In this document: piece after piece, positions 44,157 to 53,864 of the stretch
How the letters are laid out: each line of letters opens with the position of its first letter
Position numbering within the stretch: the first letter of the stretch is position 1
NCBI GenBank assembly: GCA_041391385.1
Contig: JAWKOD010000002.1
Coordinates: 658,157-722,156 of the forward strand
Length of the DNA stretch: 64,000 bases
Direction: 5' to 3'
Source: CANIGN01 sp041391385
GTDB taxonomy: Bacteria > Bdellovibrionota > UBA2428
Position numbers and translations under genes: made by a program
The notes under the pieces: model-generated
Seen by the model: the letters and a program-made list of their open reading frames with translations, nothing else
Told to the model about the DNA's origin: nothing
Databases searched by the model: none

Positions 44157-44894
44157 TTAATTCAGGGATAGTTTCTTAGCACTTTGAATGGCTTTAATTT
44201 CACTTAAACTGAGTCCGTCGAATGCGCCCAAGAAGGGGTTGTTGACATCAACCACGCTACCTAGTGATCCGCCGTTTAGAAGTGCGCTAATTAATGAGAT
44301 GTATATTCCATATTGCGGGTTAGCTTGCGCATAAATCATGGCTAACTGAAGAATAACGCTTTTAAGGTCAGTTCCTCCAGATCCATTTAAGAGTCCCTGT
44401 AAATCAGATACGTCATTAATTCCTAGTTGATCCAACCAAACTTGATACTTGGGATTATTCCCAATGTAGCTAAAGGCAAGGTTTAGAAGCACATCCGTGC
44501 TGGCACCATTTCCTGATCCAAGGAGGTCTTGAATGTCTTGAACGTCATTTACTCCTAAGTTTTGAAGAACAGAGATATATTGAGGGTTGCTCATTGCATA
44601 CTGTAGAGCAGCATTGGCAATAATACTTTGAAAATTAGATCCATTTTTGTCGCCATTAATAAATTTTGTGAGATCTGTTGAGCTATTGATTCCGAGTGTA
44701 CTTAGAATAGGGGCTACTTGAGGGTTTGATCTAGCGTAGAAAAGGCCAAGATTGAGCAGAAAGTTTTGCATTGTATTGCTAACTTGAGAGCTACTATTTG
44801 TTGTTTTCTTCCCCATTGCTTGTGCGTTGGGTAAGTAGAGCGCCGTACAGAGACAGAGGCATAGGTAAACTCTTAGTTGTTTGTTGTTTTTCAT
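44157..44894 (-). CDS. Exported repeat protein A2 (paralogue of 28154-28915)
   Basis: ATG at 44894 with an AAGGAG site and a signal peptide ending 'NAQAM'. The mature protein has four tandem units of about 44 residues, clearest in 'YAMSNPQYISVLQNLGVND', 'YIGNNPKYQVWLDQLGIND' and 'YAQANPQYG', each with a following 'DLQ.LLNG' segment. The tail 'FLGAFDGLSLSEIKAIQ' is nearly the same as in A1. The mature part is rich in Asn, Gln and Ser with few charges. Family not recognised. Confidence 0.75.
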   Translation of the reverse strand: MKNNKQLRVYLCLCLCTALYLPNAQAMGKKTTNSSSQVSNTMQNFLLNLGLFYARSNPQVAPILSTLGINSSTDLTKFINGDKNGSNFQSIIANAALQYAMSNPQYISVLQNLGVNDVQDIQDLLGSGNGASTDVLLNLAFSYIGNNPKYQVWLDQLGINDVSDLQGLLNGSGGTDLKSVILQLAMIYAQANPQYGIYISLISALLNGGSLGSVVDVNNPFLGAFDGLSLSEIKAIQSAKKLSLN

Positions 44895-45025
44895 TTTTTC
44901 TCCTTAAAGTCTTATCCGGATCAAGGAATTTGTTCCGGCCACTTACACTCAGCAATGAAATCATGCTAGCGCTAGATGGAGAAAAGATAATTAATTATTG
45001 GTAAAGATAAAAAATTTTAGGATTT

Positions 45026-46261
45026 CTACTTTTTCTTTTTTTCAAGGGCGGCTTGAATCTTAGCTCCAAGTGCACCCATGGAGTTTGAGGCCTCTTGGGC
45101 CGCTACTTTAGCGGCATATTGCTTAATATCTTCGCTCTCACTTGCGCTCGCAGCTTCGTTTAGTGCGTCTTTTATCGAAAGAGAGATGCGCTTGCTTTGC
45201 GGGTTCAGGTCTTTAATCATGACGGCAACTTCTTCGCCCACTTTTACAACTTCATCTGCTTTGTTAATTCGCTTTGTGCTGCTCATTGCAGAGAGGGGGA
45301 TAAGACCTTCGAGTCCGGGCTTTAATTCAACAAAAGCACCGAAGTCCATAAGGCGAGTAACCTTTCCGCTTACTACGCGTCCAGTTTGTATTTCTGAAGG
45401 AAGATTGAGCCAAGGGTCATTTGAGGCATCTTTAAGGCTAAGTGAGATTTTTAATCTACTGCCTTCGTTGTCAATGCGAATAATCGTAGCAGAAACAGCA
45501 TCTCCAACCTTGAGAAGATCGCTCGGGCTGCTCACACGTTTCCAACTAAGTTCTGATACGTGAGCTAAGCCTTCTATACCAGGTGCAATTTCAATAAAGG
45601 CTCCGAAACTTTCTATGCGAGTTACAGTGCCGTTTAGTTTATCTCCGACGCTGCGTTGATTTTTAAATCCTTCAAGAACAACGCCTTGGTTTTCCTCTAA
45701 GAAAGTTCTCCTAGAGACAACAACGTTCCTTCCGCTTTCTTCATATTTAGTAACTTTAAATTCAAAACGCTTTCCGACATATTCTTCGGGTTTTTCAATG
45801 CGCTTGGTATCCATTTGGCTAATAGGGCAAAAAGCAATTTTTCCATGGATTAGAACATCAAAGCCACCTTTGTTAACGGCTTCGACTTTTCCTTGAACGG
45901 GGCGACTCTGTTCAAAGGCTTGGCTAATGTCGTCTGCCAAGCTTTGAGTGCCACCACCCGGAGTGAGGTGTACAATACCACTTCTGATTTGAGTTACGTA
46001 GAGGTCAATAACGTCGCCGCTTTTGACTTTGCATTTTCCAGTTTCATCAGTCAGTACGTTTGTGGGGACCATTCCATCAAAGCGAGTGCCAGTAGATACA
46101 ATTATATTTTCTTTTCCTACGGAGAGAACTTCAGCTTTGATTTTTTCTCCAACAGTAAGTCTTTTTTCTTTTTTTTCAAAAGACTCTTGGAGCATTTGCT
46201 CAAAGTCTGAGTTTGTTTCTACTTCTTCTAGGTCACTGCTTTGTTTTTTATTAAATGTCAT
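45026..46261 (-). CDS. Ribosomal protein S1-like RNA-binding protein (four S1 domains)
   Basis: Four S1 OB-fold repeats: 'GEKIKAEVLSVGKENIIV', 'GKVEAVNKGGFDVLIHG', 'GTVTRIESFGAFIEIAPG' and 'GKVTRLMDFGAFVELKPG', each about 70-80 residues. Flanking regions are acidic at the N-terminus and Lys-rich at the C-terminus. A true bS1 usually has six domains, and shorter forms exist. It could be the main bS1 or an S1-like translational regulator. Confidence 0.85.
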   Translation of the reverse strand: MTFNKKQSSDLEEVETNSDFEQMLQESFEKKEKRLTVGEKIKAEVLSVGKENIIVSTGTRFDGMVPTNVLTDETGKCKVKSGDVIDLYVTQIRSGIVHLTPGGGTQSLADDISQAFEQSRPVQGKVEAVNKGGFDVLIHGKIAFCPISQMDTKRIEKPEEYVGKRFEFKVTKYEESGRNVVVSRRTFLEENQGVVLEGFKNQRSVGDKLNGTVTRIESFGAFIEIAPGIEGLAHVSELSWKRVSSPSDLLKVGDAVSATIIRIDNEGSRLKISLSLKDASNDPWLNLPSEIQTGRVVSGKVTRLMDFGAFVELKPGLEGLIPLSAMSSTKRINKADEVVKVGEEVAVMIKDLNPQSKRISLSIKDALNEAASASESEDIKQYAAKVAAQEASNSMGALGAKIQAALEKKKK

Positions 46262-46412
46262 ATTTGTACGTTGGCTCTTTTAGTTACTTTGGAAAGTTAG
46301 CTAAGAAGTGCTAGCCGTGCAATCGCGTTAGCTAAGAGTTTTGCTGCAGCTTCTATATGCTTGAAATTACTGGGATTTTGGAGTTGACTTCCTTCGGGTT
46401 AGAATCGTTAGA

Positions 46413-47162
46413 GTGCGAATTGTTTTTAAAAGCTTCTTAGTCCTTTTTGCTTTTGTTCAGCTTGCTTGGTCTGTTGATCGAACGTGTGGCAAGAGTCTAG
46501 CAAGTGAGGGAGTGAATACTCGATTGGGAATTCAGGATCAAATCATTGATTTAAAGCAGCAACGAGAACGGGTGAGGGCTGATATTGCAGTGGAACGTGC
46601 AAAAAAGGCAGAACTTCGCCCCTTTGCTCAGAGGGAGCGTCTAAGACAGCATTTGTTCCAAAAGTACGGAGAGTCTTGGCTAAATCAGGGAACAGAGCTT
46701 TTAGAGGGGTTGGCGAGATCCGATCTAAAGCGAAGTGAGTTAAGTCCGTCAGATTTAGAGTTAGTAGATGGAACATTGTTGTATACGGTATTGGATCGTT
46801 GCTTTGAAGGTGCAGACTTGGCTGATGATAAAAGCCGAGTAGCTTTGATGGAGTCGGAACTTCGTCTTCTTCAATTAGACGTTGAGATTACAGAACTAAG
46901 CGTTCAGCTTGGTTCGGCTCGTGAGAGTGATAAAATTGCACAAGATAAATCTAGAATTGAGGAGATTGAGAAAACAAGAAAGCTCGCACAGGATAAAATT
47001 AAAGATGCGCAAAGTAACATAGCTCGTATTGATGCACTTCTGGATCGTTTGCGAAGAGTTAAGGCATACGATGTGTATCGATTAAACGTAGGTCGTTTTG
47101 CTCCTAATATATCTGATTTTTGGAGAGGTCTTAGGTATTCGGAAGTGCCCTATCCTCAGTAG
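46413..47162 (+). CDS. Exported coiled-coil protein
   Basis: 249 residues, unrecognised. The GTG start gives a good signal peptide (IVFKSFLVLFAFVQLAWS). The mature part has two Cys ('DRTCGK', 'LDRCFEG') and long heptad-rich helices ('QDQIIDLKQQRERVRADI', 'KTRKLAQDKIKDAQSNI'), with an aromatic tail. Likely periplasmic. Confidence 0.6.
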   Translation: MRIVFKSFLVLFAFVQLAWSVDRTCGKSLASEGVNTRLGIQDQIIDLKQQRERVRADIAVERAKKAELRPFAQRERLRQHLFQKYGESWLNQGTELLEGLARSDLKRSELSPSDLELVDGTLLYTVLDRCFEGADLADDKSRVALMESELRLLQLDVEITELSVQLGSARESDKIAQDKSRIEEIEKTRKLAQDKIKDAQSNIARIDALLDRLRRVKAYDVYRLNVGRFAPNISDFWRGLRYSEVPYPQ

Positions 47163-47166
47163 AGAA

Positions 47167-47874
47167 TTATACTGAGTGATTGATGTATCGACTAACGATG
47201 TTTTTTGAGTCTGAATCAATGTGTGTGATTTTAAATCCAAATTGTGTGAGCGAGTCCATGTGTTTGCGAACCACCACACCTGTACATCGTACAACATTGT
47301 AGCTTCCGAGTTTAAATCGGATGTCTAAGAGAGTTCCTCGTTCAATGTTTTTACTTTTATTTAGATTTTTAATTTCTAAAAGAAGTCCTGATTTGGAAAG
47401 GTTGTGTATGTTGGCTAAAATATTTTCACCCTGCTGATTTCTGAGGATAGCCTCGGATTGAGTGGAAATACGAGGCGGGGTTTTCCACCAGTGATTTTTT
47501 CGGTGGCGAAGAAGGCCCCGGGGAGTTTTTTTAAGCCAAAGTAATTGCATTGAGAGAAAAAGGACGTAGGCCCAAAATGCGAGTGGAATTGAAGTGACTT
47601 CGCTTATTCCTTGCTTCAAATCAATTGAGTGAGCGATTTCGATGACGTATTGAAGCGCGTGATAGCAAAGTGCTGGAAGTGCAATGAACAGCAAAGGAGA
47701 AGCGCTAAGGGTAAATCCGACGGCAAGGGCTGAGAGGCTTAGCATTGAAAGCTCGTAGGGTGATTTGAGGATTGTAGAAGCAATATTGCTTTGTATCAGG
47801 CTCCATACGAGCGCGAAGCTAAAGAGCGTATATGAGGCGCTTAAGAGGTAAAGAATGGGTGGACGCTTCTTCAA
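47167..47874 (-). CDS. Membrane protein with C-terminal PilZ domain
   Basis: Three or four membrane helices in the first 130 residues followed by a PilZ-like domain ('RISTQSEAILRN', 'NIHNLSKSGLLLEI', 'GVVVRKHMDSLTQFGFKIT'), so it probably couples cyclic-di-GMP to a membrane function. The open frame reaches 47958, but a TTG at 47874 is preceded by an AAGGAG site and yields 'MKKRPPILYLLSA', the better start. Upstream is an imperfect hairpin (AAAGGTTG/CAACCTTT). Confidence 0.75.
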   Translation of the reverse strand: MKKRPPILYLLSASYTLFSFALVWSLIQSNIASTILKSPYELSMLSLSALAVGFTLSASPLLFIALPALCYHALQYVIEIAHSIDLKQGISEVTSIPLAFWAYVLFLSMQLLWLKKTPRGLLRHRKNHWWKTPPRISTQSEAILRNQQGENILANIHNLSKSGLLLEIKNLNKSKNIERGTLLDIRFKLGSYNVVRCTGVVVRKHMDSLTQFGFKITHIDSDSKNIVSRYINHSV

Positions 47875-48009
47875 CGGAACTCCTTCTAAATTTACATAGT
47901 TGTTTAGTTGCTTAGTTAAAATCGGTCGTAAAGTATAAAGGTTGAGCTTTAAGCCCAACCTTTACGCGTTTTTAAAAGTAGAGAGCGAACACTTTTGTTA
48001 AGCTATAAA

Positions 48010-49251
48010 TTACTTACAGCCGTAGCGGTCTGAGATTCCTTGAACGATACTTTTTGCGTATGAAAGATACACGTTAGATACGTCGTAACTAATAACGCTT
48101 CTGCCGCTTCTATCAAAGTTAAGTTTCATAGGCCTAGAGCTCTTGGTGATTTCTCTATTTGCGATGTCACCTGCGTTTCCGTTCATTACGAACCCTTCAA
48201 GAAGAAGTTTAACTGTGTTTGAGTTGCCAAGAGTAGAGCTCAACATTGCTAAGTTAACAGAGTGTTCTTTTCCGAGAATACGACTCTCTGCTACTGTTGG
48301 GTAAACTTTATCTTTAAGTGAGGCAATAGTACGGTCATCATTTGATTCTGGAGTGTAAAAACTTCCGAAGTGGCGAGACATTCCCTTGCGAATTTGGCTT
48401 AGAAGTTGATAAGTTTTGCTACTGGTACTTGTTCCTTTTGGGGGGATTACCCAAGTAACATCGCCTTCGTTGTAATAGTCGGATGAATTTGCGTGAACTG
48501 AAATCATTACAGTATTACTTGTAACGTTCTCATAAGATGAAGAAAGATTGTTGGGTCTACTGGGGTCATAGCTACGGTGATTCTGCATCATGTAGTTAAC
48601 TCTATTCTTACGATTCGTCACACCAGAGTCTATGCTTCCTTGAGTGGAAGAGTAGTATCCAAATGATTTTTCATATTCGCCAAAGCTTTTTTCTCCTGGG
48701 TGGCGAGAAAAGCGAATCATAGTCTGAAGTTCTTTTCGTTCACTCGCACTGAGGCTTGGATCTTTAAGCATAAGGTCGTATGCCATCCACGCTGTGGCCA
48801 TGTTCAGTCTACCTTCGTGAACTTTAGGCCAAAGGATGACGTATTTTCCGTTGCCACCTCGAACTTTTGCATCACTTCGAGTGGAATTGCTCGAGTCATC
48901 GTGACCACCGTCTAAAATTATGAGGTCGACGCCATTGTTGTGCAAGCATTGTGGCCTAATGTTGGAGAAGCTAGGTGGATCTATATTGAAGTTTTCGGCT
49001 GAGGCATTCACAAAATAGTTAGGAGACATTCCACTTATGGGAGTGGGGTCTGGAGTTGGTGTCGGAGTCGGTTCTGGTGTTGGAGTGGGGTCTGGTTTGG
49101 GAGTTGGAGCAGGGGTAGGGTCTGGTTTTGGAGTAGGTTTAGGTGTGGGTGTTGGCTCAGGCGCGGGTACTTTTCGTGCAAAGCCAAATGCTTTTATTGA
49201 AAAGATGAGGGTTATTACGGTTATTATTGTTTTAAAGTTTTTTGTATTCAC
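48010..49251 (-). CDS. Exported N-acetylmuramoyl-L-alanine amidase-like protein with Pro-Thr linker
   Basis: A GTG at 49251 starts a signal-peptide-like segment ('TIITVITLIFSIKAFGFA'); the open frame extends further upstream without support. Residues about 30-75 form a repetitive Pro/Thr/Asp linker ('PTPKPDPTPAPTPKPDP'). The catalytic part follows the Amidase_3 pattern: His in 'LIILDGGHDD', His in 'VMISVHANSSDYY', Glu in 'VKLLLEGFVMNG'. The domain has large insertions. The substrate is inferred to be peptidoglycan. Confidence 0.8.
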   Translation of the reverse strand: MNTKNFKTIITVITLIFSIKAFGFARKVPAPEPTPTPKPTPKPDPTPAPTPKPDPTPTPEPTPTPTPDPTPISGMSPNYFVNASAENFNIDPPSFSNIRPQCLHNNGVDLIILDGGHDDSSNSTRSDAKVRGGNGKYVILWPKVHEGRLNMATAWMAYDLMLKDPSLSASERKELQTMIRFSRHPGEKSFGEYEKSFGYYSSTQGSIDSGVTNRKNRVNYMMQNHRSYDPSRPNNLSSSYENVTSNTVMISVHANSSDYYNEGDVTWVIPPKGTSTSSKTYQLLSQIRKGMSRHFGSFYTPESNDDRTIASLKDKVYPTVAESRILGKEHSVNLAMLSSTLGNSNTVKLLLEGFVMNGNAGDIANREITKSSRPMKLNFDRSGRSVISYDVSNVYLSYAKSIVQGISDRYGCK

Positions 49252-49575
49252 ATAGGGTTCATCGGTGGAGCCCTTAGTTCTTTGACGAATTAACAAAGAT
49301 TTAATCCAAAAGGTCAGGCTTTGTGATCAAGTAGTTTTTACGGGCACGGCATTTTGTTTAAATGCATTTATCCAATATGAGATTTTTTAAGTTACGAGAC
49401 TTTTAGCCCTTCATATATTTTTAACAATTTTGGTGGAACATGATGTGGGGGATTTACTTGGTCTTAAGTTGCATCTGGGCCTGGCACCGATTCGGTGGCT
49501 AAGAATTTAACTTGCTAAGTAGAATTAAGTCTTCAGAATTGCGTCCCTTGAGTACAACGATTCTCGGTGCAAAAA

Positions 49576-52284
49576 ATGAGGTTGTTGAGGGTGCGTTCCT
49601 GTGTCGTTTTTGTGGTCTTGCTGTCTCTTTTGAGGTTGTCTGAGGCGGGCCCATTAAGACCATTTTTTTACTTTTTCTCGAATGGCGCCCAACTCTCAAT
49701 AAAAGAAGGGCAGCTTATCTTTACTCCCTCGGGCGATGACCTTGATGGCCAAGCCTTTACAGAGAAAATTGCCGAAAACTCTTTGATGTTAGTTCCTGAG
49801 ACTATGTCTCAAAATGCAACCAATCCGAATGCGACTGTGCTCAATAAATCAGAGGGAAATGCGTTGGTTTTACAAACGCCAAGCGCAGAAGCGGTACCTT
49901 TAATGTGGAGGGATGAGTCGGGAATAAGTCATCTTGCGTTTATTACTCAAGAGGGGTCGTTTTTTTACTTTGATCATGCTTTAGCCAATAGTGACGCATT
50001 TCCTTATCATCCTGTATCCTTCTCGTATCGAATACTGCCAACAAGTGAGTCGGACTATGTCATTATTGCTAACGTAGGCAAGTCAGGGGATGCGCTTGCT
50101 GTAAACAAGGGGCATCCGTGGGTCATCTCTTCAAGTGGAGAGAGTCATCTTTTAAACTTTGAAATACCCACTAGCTATGTTTTTACTTATGACGAAGTTT
50201 TAAGAAAAGCTTTTTTTGAAAAAGCAAAGCCACAAAATCTTTTAGAAATCGGTGTCGATAGGGTTACGCAGTTTTCTCACGCCAAAAAAAGGGAAATACC
50301 CGCATGGGATGGATCTAAAAAGTATCGTCCTCGATTTTCTGTAGTTTTAAGTGGGAACGTAGAATGGAACTCTGAATCTCAAGGGCGAGCGATTCATTTG
50401 AAGGCACCATTGGTATTAACGAGTAGTGATCCTAAAGCACCTAACGTAAAGCGTACACTATCGCCTATTCCTGATATTCAAGTTGAGAGCGGTAATAAGA
50501 TAAAGGCGGATAAGCTTTTATTTGAATTTGCGCATAAGTATACGTTGTCTGATATACCTGATTACGGATTTCACACCCAGGAATTTAGACCACTTGCGGT
50601 CTCCTTATTCGCAGATCCTGCAGGAAGCATTGTTGTTACGGGCGAATCAGGCGGAGGAAAAACCACCTACGTTGAAGCCTTTACTCGGGCAATATTATCT
50701 GGGCAGTTTGCAGACAAGGGAATTGATCCATCAAATACCGAAGTCATTCACTTTTCTTCATCTTCTCTAACAAGTGGAACCACTCTTCGTAGTGCAGAAG
50801 AGGCAAAAATTGAAGCTATCATTAAGTATGCAGAGTGGGCTCATAAAAATGGGATCACAGTTATTTTCTTTATTGACGAAATTCACACTCTAACTTCGAG
50901 CGGCACCTCGCACGAAAGCAGCAACGATGTGTTTCATTCCTTTTTAGGTCCATTGGCTAAGGGGCATTTGAAAATTGTTGGTACAACAACCAATGACAAC
51001 TATTTAACAATTGCAGCGAGGCCTGACCTTGAGCGACGCTTACCTCCTTATGCCTATAAACCTATAACTGAGGCAGAAGTGCCAGCGCGGCTTGAAATGT
51101 GGATTGCTGCTCACGGCAAGGAAAACTTATCTCAAAAGTATTTAAGTTATGTATCGCAACTTGCGATTGAGTTTGATTCTTCGGGCGAACCCATTAGCCG
51201 CGCAGCAAGACTTTTAGGACGAATTTATACAGAGGCAAAATTTGATGGCATAGAGATAGCTAGCTTAGAGACGAATCCACAGTATGCCTTAGATGTAGCT
51301 GCAAGGTTTTATGGGTATAATGTTCAAAACTTTACAGTTGAAACACTCGATACAAAAATTGCAGAAATAGACGAAAAACTAGGCGAAATCGTTGGCTTTG
51401 AGGGCATAAAAGAAAAAATTAAAGACTTCCATATTCGTACGGTAAGCAGATCGCGTTTGGCGGATAAACCCGAGGGACGCTTTTTAATGATTAGTCCCAA
51501 GGGCCTGGGCAAGAGTACTACCGTTTCTGCAGTGGCCGATGCCTTAGGGCGGCCTTACGTTCGAATTGCTTTAAGTGCTTATAGCGATAGAGAGATGCTT
51601 TATTCGGATATTGCACGTGCTGCCAAGAAAAATCCTTATTCTGTAATTTTGTTTGATGAGTTAGGCGATGCTCCAAGAGATATTATTGCTGCTTTGAATA
51701 GTGCGTTGGATGCCCAAAAGATATCAGCAGATATAAACTATGGAAAATCTGGCACCTCGCATCTTAAAACAACAATTGATTTGGGAAGAACTTTAGTTTT
51801 TGCAGCAACTAATAGTGGAGCTACTTTGATTGAAGAGGCCTATAAAAATGCGCATAAAGCTATTGGGTTTTCTACTGCTGAAATAGAAAAAGATCCCGAA
51901 GTTAAGATTGATATTGAAGCACTCAAAAACAGAGCAATTGCTGAAGGTTTGTTTGACAGTTTGACCGATCGTTTTGAAATAGTTCCCGTGCTTTATTACA
52001 CAAGAGAAAAGTATGAGAAAATTCTTTCAATTCACTACGACCGAATGTTTCGTAAGCTCAACGAGCGAAACCAATTAGATGTTAGCTTAGATGCAGCAGC
52101 TAAAGAGGGTTATATAATCCATTTGATGAAGAAGTATTTTTTGCCAACAGCCTCTCCCCGAGCTGCGATAAAAGAACTCGATGAGACCATTGAAAACTAC
52201 TTTGCCTACTTAAAGACAAAAGACGTTGCACCCGCTGCTGCAGCACAGGTTTTAAAGTCCTGTAAGGCTCTTTTGAGTAGATAG
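49576..52284 (+). CDS. Signal-peptide-bearing double AAA+ ATPase (Clp/Hsp100-like)
   Basis: The N-terminus 'MRLLRVRSCVVFVVLLSLL' with a small-residue end (SEAG) is a signal or anchor sequence. About 320 residues of unrecognised domain follow. AAA-1: Walker A 'GESGGGKTT' at about 356, Walker B 'VIFFIDEIHTL', 'VGTTTNDNY' sensor 1, 'RPDLERRL'. AAA-2: Walker A 'SPKGLGKST' at about 640, Walker B 'SVILFDELGDAP', 'VFAATNSG' sensor, 'LTDRFEIVPVLYY'. Both modules have the spacing of ClpA/ClpB. Hsp100 unfoldases are cytoplasmic and need ATP, so an export signal is unexpected. A membrane anchor with the ATPase inside is an alternative. Confidence 0.85.
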   Translation: MRLLRVRSCVVFVVLLSLLRLSEAGPLRPFFYFFSNGAQLSIKEGQLIFTPSGDDLDGQAFTEKIAENSLMLVPETMSQNATNPNATVLNKSEGNALVLQTPSAEAVPLMWRDESGISHLAFITQEGSFFYFDHALANSDAFPYHPVSFSYRILPTSESDYVIIANVGKSGDALAVNKGHPWVISSSGESHLLNFEIPTSYVFTYDEVLRKAFFEKAKPQNLLEIGVDRVTQFSHAKKREIPAWDGSKKYRPRFSVVLSGNVEWNSESQGRAIHLKAPLVLTSSDPKAPNVKRTLSPIPDIQVESGNKIKADKLLFEFAHKYTLSDIPDYGFHTQEFRPLAVSLFADPAGSIVVTGESGGGKTTYVEAFTRAILSGQFADKGIDPSNTEVIHFSSSSLTSGTTLRSAEEAKIEAIIKYAEWAHKNGITVIFFIDEIHTLTSSGTSHESSNDVFHSFLGPLAKGHLKIVGTTTNDNYLTIAARPDLERRLPPYAYKPITEAEVPARLEMWIAAHGKENLSQKYLSYVSQLAIEFDSSGEPISRAARLLGRIYTEAKFDGIEIASLETNPQYALDVAARFYGYNVQNFTVETLDTKIAEIDEKLGEIVGFEGIKEKIKDFHIRTVSRSRLADKPEGRFLMISPKGLGKSTTVSAVADALGRPYVRIALSAYSDREMLYSDIARAAKKNPYSVILFDELGDAPRDIIAALNSALDAQKISADINYGKSGTSHLKTTIDLGRTLVFAATNSGATLIEEAYKNAHKAIGFSTAEIEKDPEVKIDIEALKNRAIAEGLFDSLTDRFEIVPVLYYTREKYEKILSIHYDRMFRKLNERNQLDVSLDAAAKEGYIIHLMKKYFLPTASPRAAIKELDETIENYFAYLKTKDVAPAAAAQVLKSCKALLSR

Positions 52285-52346
52285 AACACTCGTTTTGCAA
52301 TATTGCTACTAGCGGGAATTGTTTCTGAAATAATATTAGGAATTAA

Positions 52347-53216
52347 ATGCAAGGCATTTTTTACATACTTCTATCGGGTTTGTTTTTTGCTGTAGTCAAA
52401 ACAACTATAAAGTTTCTTCCCAACATGTCTGTTTGGCAGCTCATTTGCTTTCGCTCGCTAGTAAGCTTTGTACTGGCCTATGCATGGGTAAAGCATAAGG
52501 GAGGCAATATTTTTGGAAACGATCGCAAGACATTACTTCTTAGAGGAGTTTTTGGGTTTTTAGGCTTGAGTGCGTATTTCTATACAATACTAAAACTGCC
52601 TTTGGCTATAGCTGTAACTCTTCAATACCTCTCACCTATTTTTACAACGCTTTTTTCTAGATTGTTCTTAGGTGAGCGTTTTGCACGCACTCTCCCTTTT
52701 TGTTGGTTGGTATCAATAGCAGGAGTTGTGCTCTTGCAGTGGAAGGGCGAGGGCCTTGCTGGAGGAATTGTTTGGGACCCTTTAATTGCCTTGGGACTTT
52801 TGGGTGCGATGTTTTCTGGAATGGCCTATACGATGGTGCGAAAACTGAGATCCACTGATAGTTCCACGGTAATTGTCATGTATTTTCCCATGGTCGCTCT
52901 TCCACTCTCGCTCCCAGGCACAATTATAGAGTGGGTCACTCCCAGTTCTTTTGAGTGGATGCTTTTACTCATTATTGGATTGTTTACTCACTTGGCTCAG
53001 CTCAGCCTCACGCGAGCTTTTAGTCTCGGCACTTCGGCAAAGATCTCAGTTTTCTTTTATTTTGGTTCTGTCTACGCCTATCTGATTGGAACTTTTTTTC
53101 TAAAAGAAGTCATTTCCACGCAAGCACTCTTTGGCCTGGCACTTATCCTAACGGGCATTATCCTGGGACTCGTTTTTCAAAACAAATTTGAACGACGTCA
53201 GGTTTTTCGGAACTAA
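52347..53216 (+). CDS. EamA/DMT-family transporter
   Basis: About ten membrane helices in two EamA repeats ('LLSGLFFAVVKTTIKFLP', 'LGLSAYFYTILKLPLAIAVTL', 'YLSPIFTTLFSRLFLGE', 'LIGTFFLKEVISTQALFG'). Drug/metabolite superfamily, substrate unknown. It is the last conserved-looking gene before the accessory island. Confidence 0.9.
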   Translation: MQGIFYILLSGLFFAVVKTTIKFLPNMSVWQLICFRSLVSFVLAYAWVKHKGGNIFGNDRKTLLLRGVFGFLGLSAYFYTILKLPLAIAVTLQYLSPIFTTLFSRLFLGERFARTLPFCWLVSIAGVVLLQWKGEGLAGGIVWDPLIALGLLGAMFSGMAYTMVRKLRSTDSSTVIVMYFPMVALPLSLPGTIIEWVTPSSFEWMLLLIIGLFTHLAQLSLTRAFSLGTSAKISVFFYFGSVYAYLIGTFFLKEVISTQALFGLALILTGIILGLVFQNKFERRQVFRN

Positions 53217-53291
53217 GTCTTTGAATTAAAATGTTTTGGTTTCTGTCCAAGTCGGGTTTGTGAAATTATTGTAGTTGGTAGGGGTTGGGTC

Positions 53292-53648
53292 TTAAGCAGT
53301 TTTGAGAACTTTTTCGATGTACTTGTTCACACTGAGTTTTTCGCCATCTGCTTTGAGGGCAATGTCCCTGTGTAATACAGGATCAATCCTTAAGGGGATG
53401 TTTCCAGAAAACTTTTTGCGTACCATTGGGGTGTGGATTTCTTTTCCGTCACTGACCAATGATTCCAAGTAAACTTCGATTGCCTCGTGAGCCATCTTTA
53501 AAGCTTCTTCTTGGGTATCGCCGTGAGTAACACAACCGGGGAGTTCGGGAACACGAGCAAGATAAGCTTCGTCTTCGGGACTGAAAGCGATTTCCACTTT
53601 GTACTCTGTAATCGGAAACTCATTATTCACTTTCTTTTTGCGTGCCAT
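53292..53648 (-). CDS. hicB: HicB antitoxin
   Basis: Antitoxin of a type II system. The N-terminal partial RNase H fold ('EIAFSPEDEAYLARVPELPGC', 'GDTQEEALKMAHEAIEVYLE') binds HicA. The C-terminus 'SGNIPLRIDPVLHRDIAL' with 'SVNKYIEKVL' is a ribbon-helix-helix DNA-binding domain for autoregulation. The start overlaps hicA by 26 bases. Confidence 0.92.
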   Translation of the reverse strand: MARKKKVNNEFPITEYKVEIAFSPEDEAYLARVPELPGCVTHGDTQEEALKMAHEAIEVYLESLVSDGKEIHTPMVRKKFSGNIPLRIDPVLHRDIALKADGEKLSVNKYIEKVLKTA

Positions 53649-53859
53649 ATAAAAACTCCTTCGCTTGTTTCATCTGATAGTTCTTAAGGTCTTTATTGTG
53701 TGTTGCTAGAGTCATTGTCTTATCTCCAAGCTTCCACACTTCGTGAGAACCTTTCGTTCTATCTAAGACTGCACCCTCTTTCTTAAGGAGAGTTCTTAAC
53801 TCTGAAGCTGAAATTGTTTTCTGCTCCAGCTTCTCCTTAAGCTTTTCGGTTTTAGTCAC
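53623..53859 (-). CDS. hicA: HicA toxin (mRNA interferase)
   Basis: 78 residues, double-stranded-RNA-binding-like fold with the catalytic His in 'GSHEVWKLGDKTMTLATH' and the 'LKNYQMKQAKEFL' helix. The start is GTG at 53859, six bases from a perfect operator-like inverted repeat. It precedes hicB, the usual order for this system. Confidence 0.9.
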   Translation of the reverse strand: MTKTEKLKEKLEQKTISASELRTLLKKEGAVLDRTKGSHEVWKLGDKTMTLATHNKDLKNYQMKQAKEFLYGTQKESE

Positions 53860-53864
53860 AAAAT

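Noticed and set aside
45078..46283. Plus-strand frames opposite the S1-like gene
   Set aside because: The minus-strand S1 repeats are unambiguous; these are antisense shadows.
49037..49255. Plus-strand Gly-Val repeat frame
   Set aside because: Shadow of the Pro-Thr linker of the minus-strand amidase; no ribosome-binding site.
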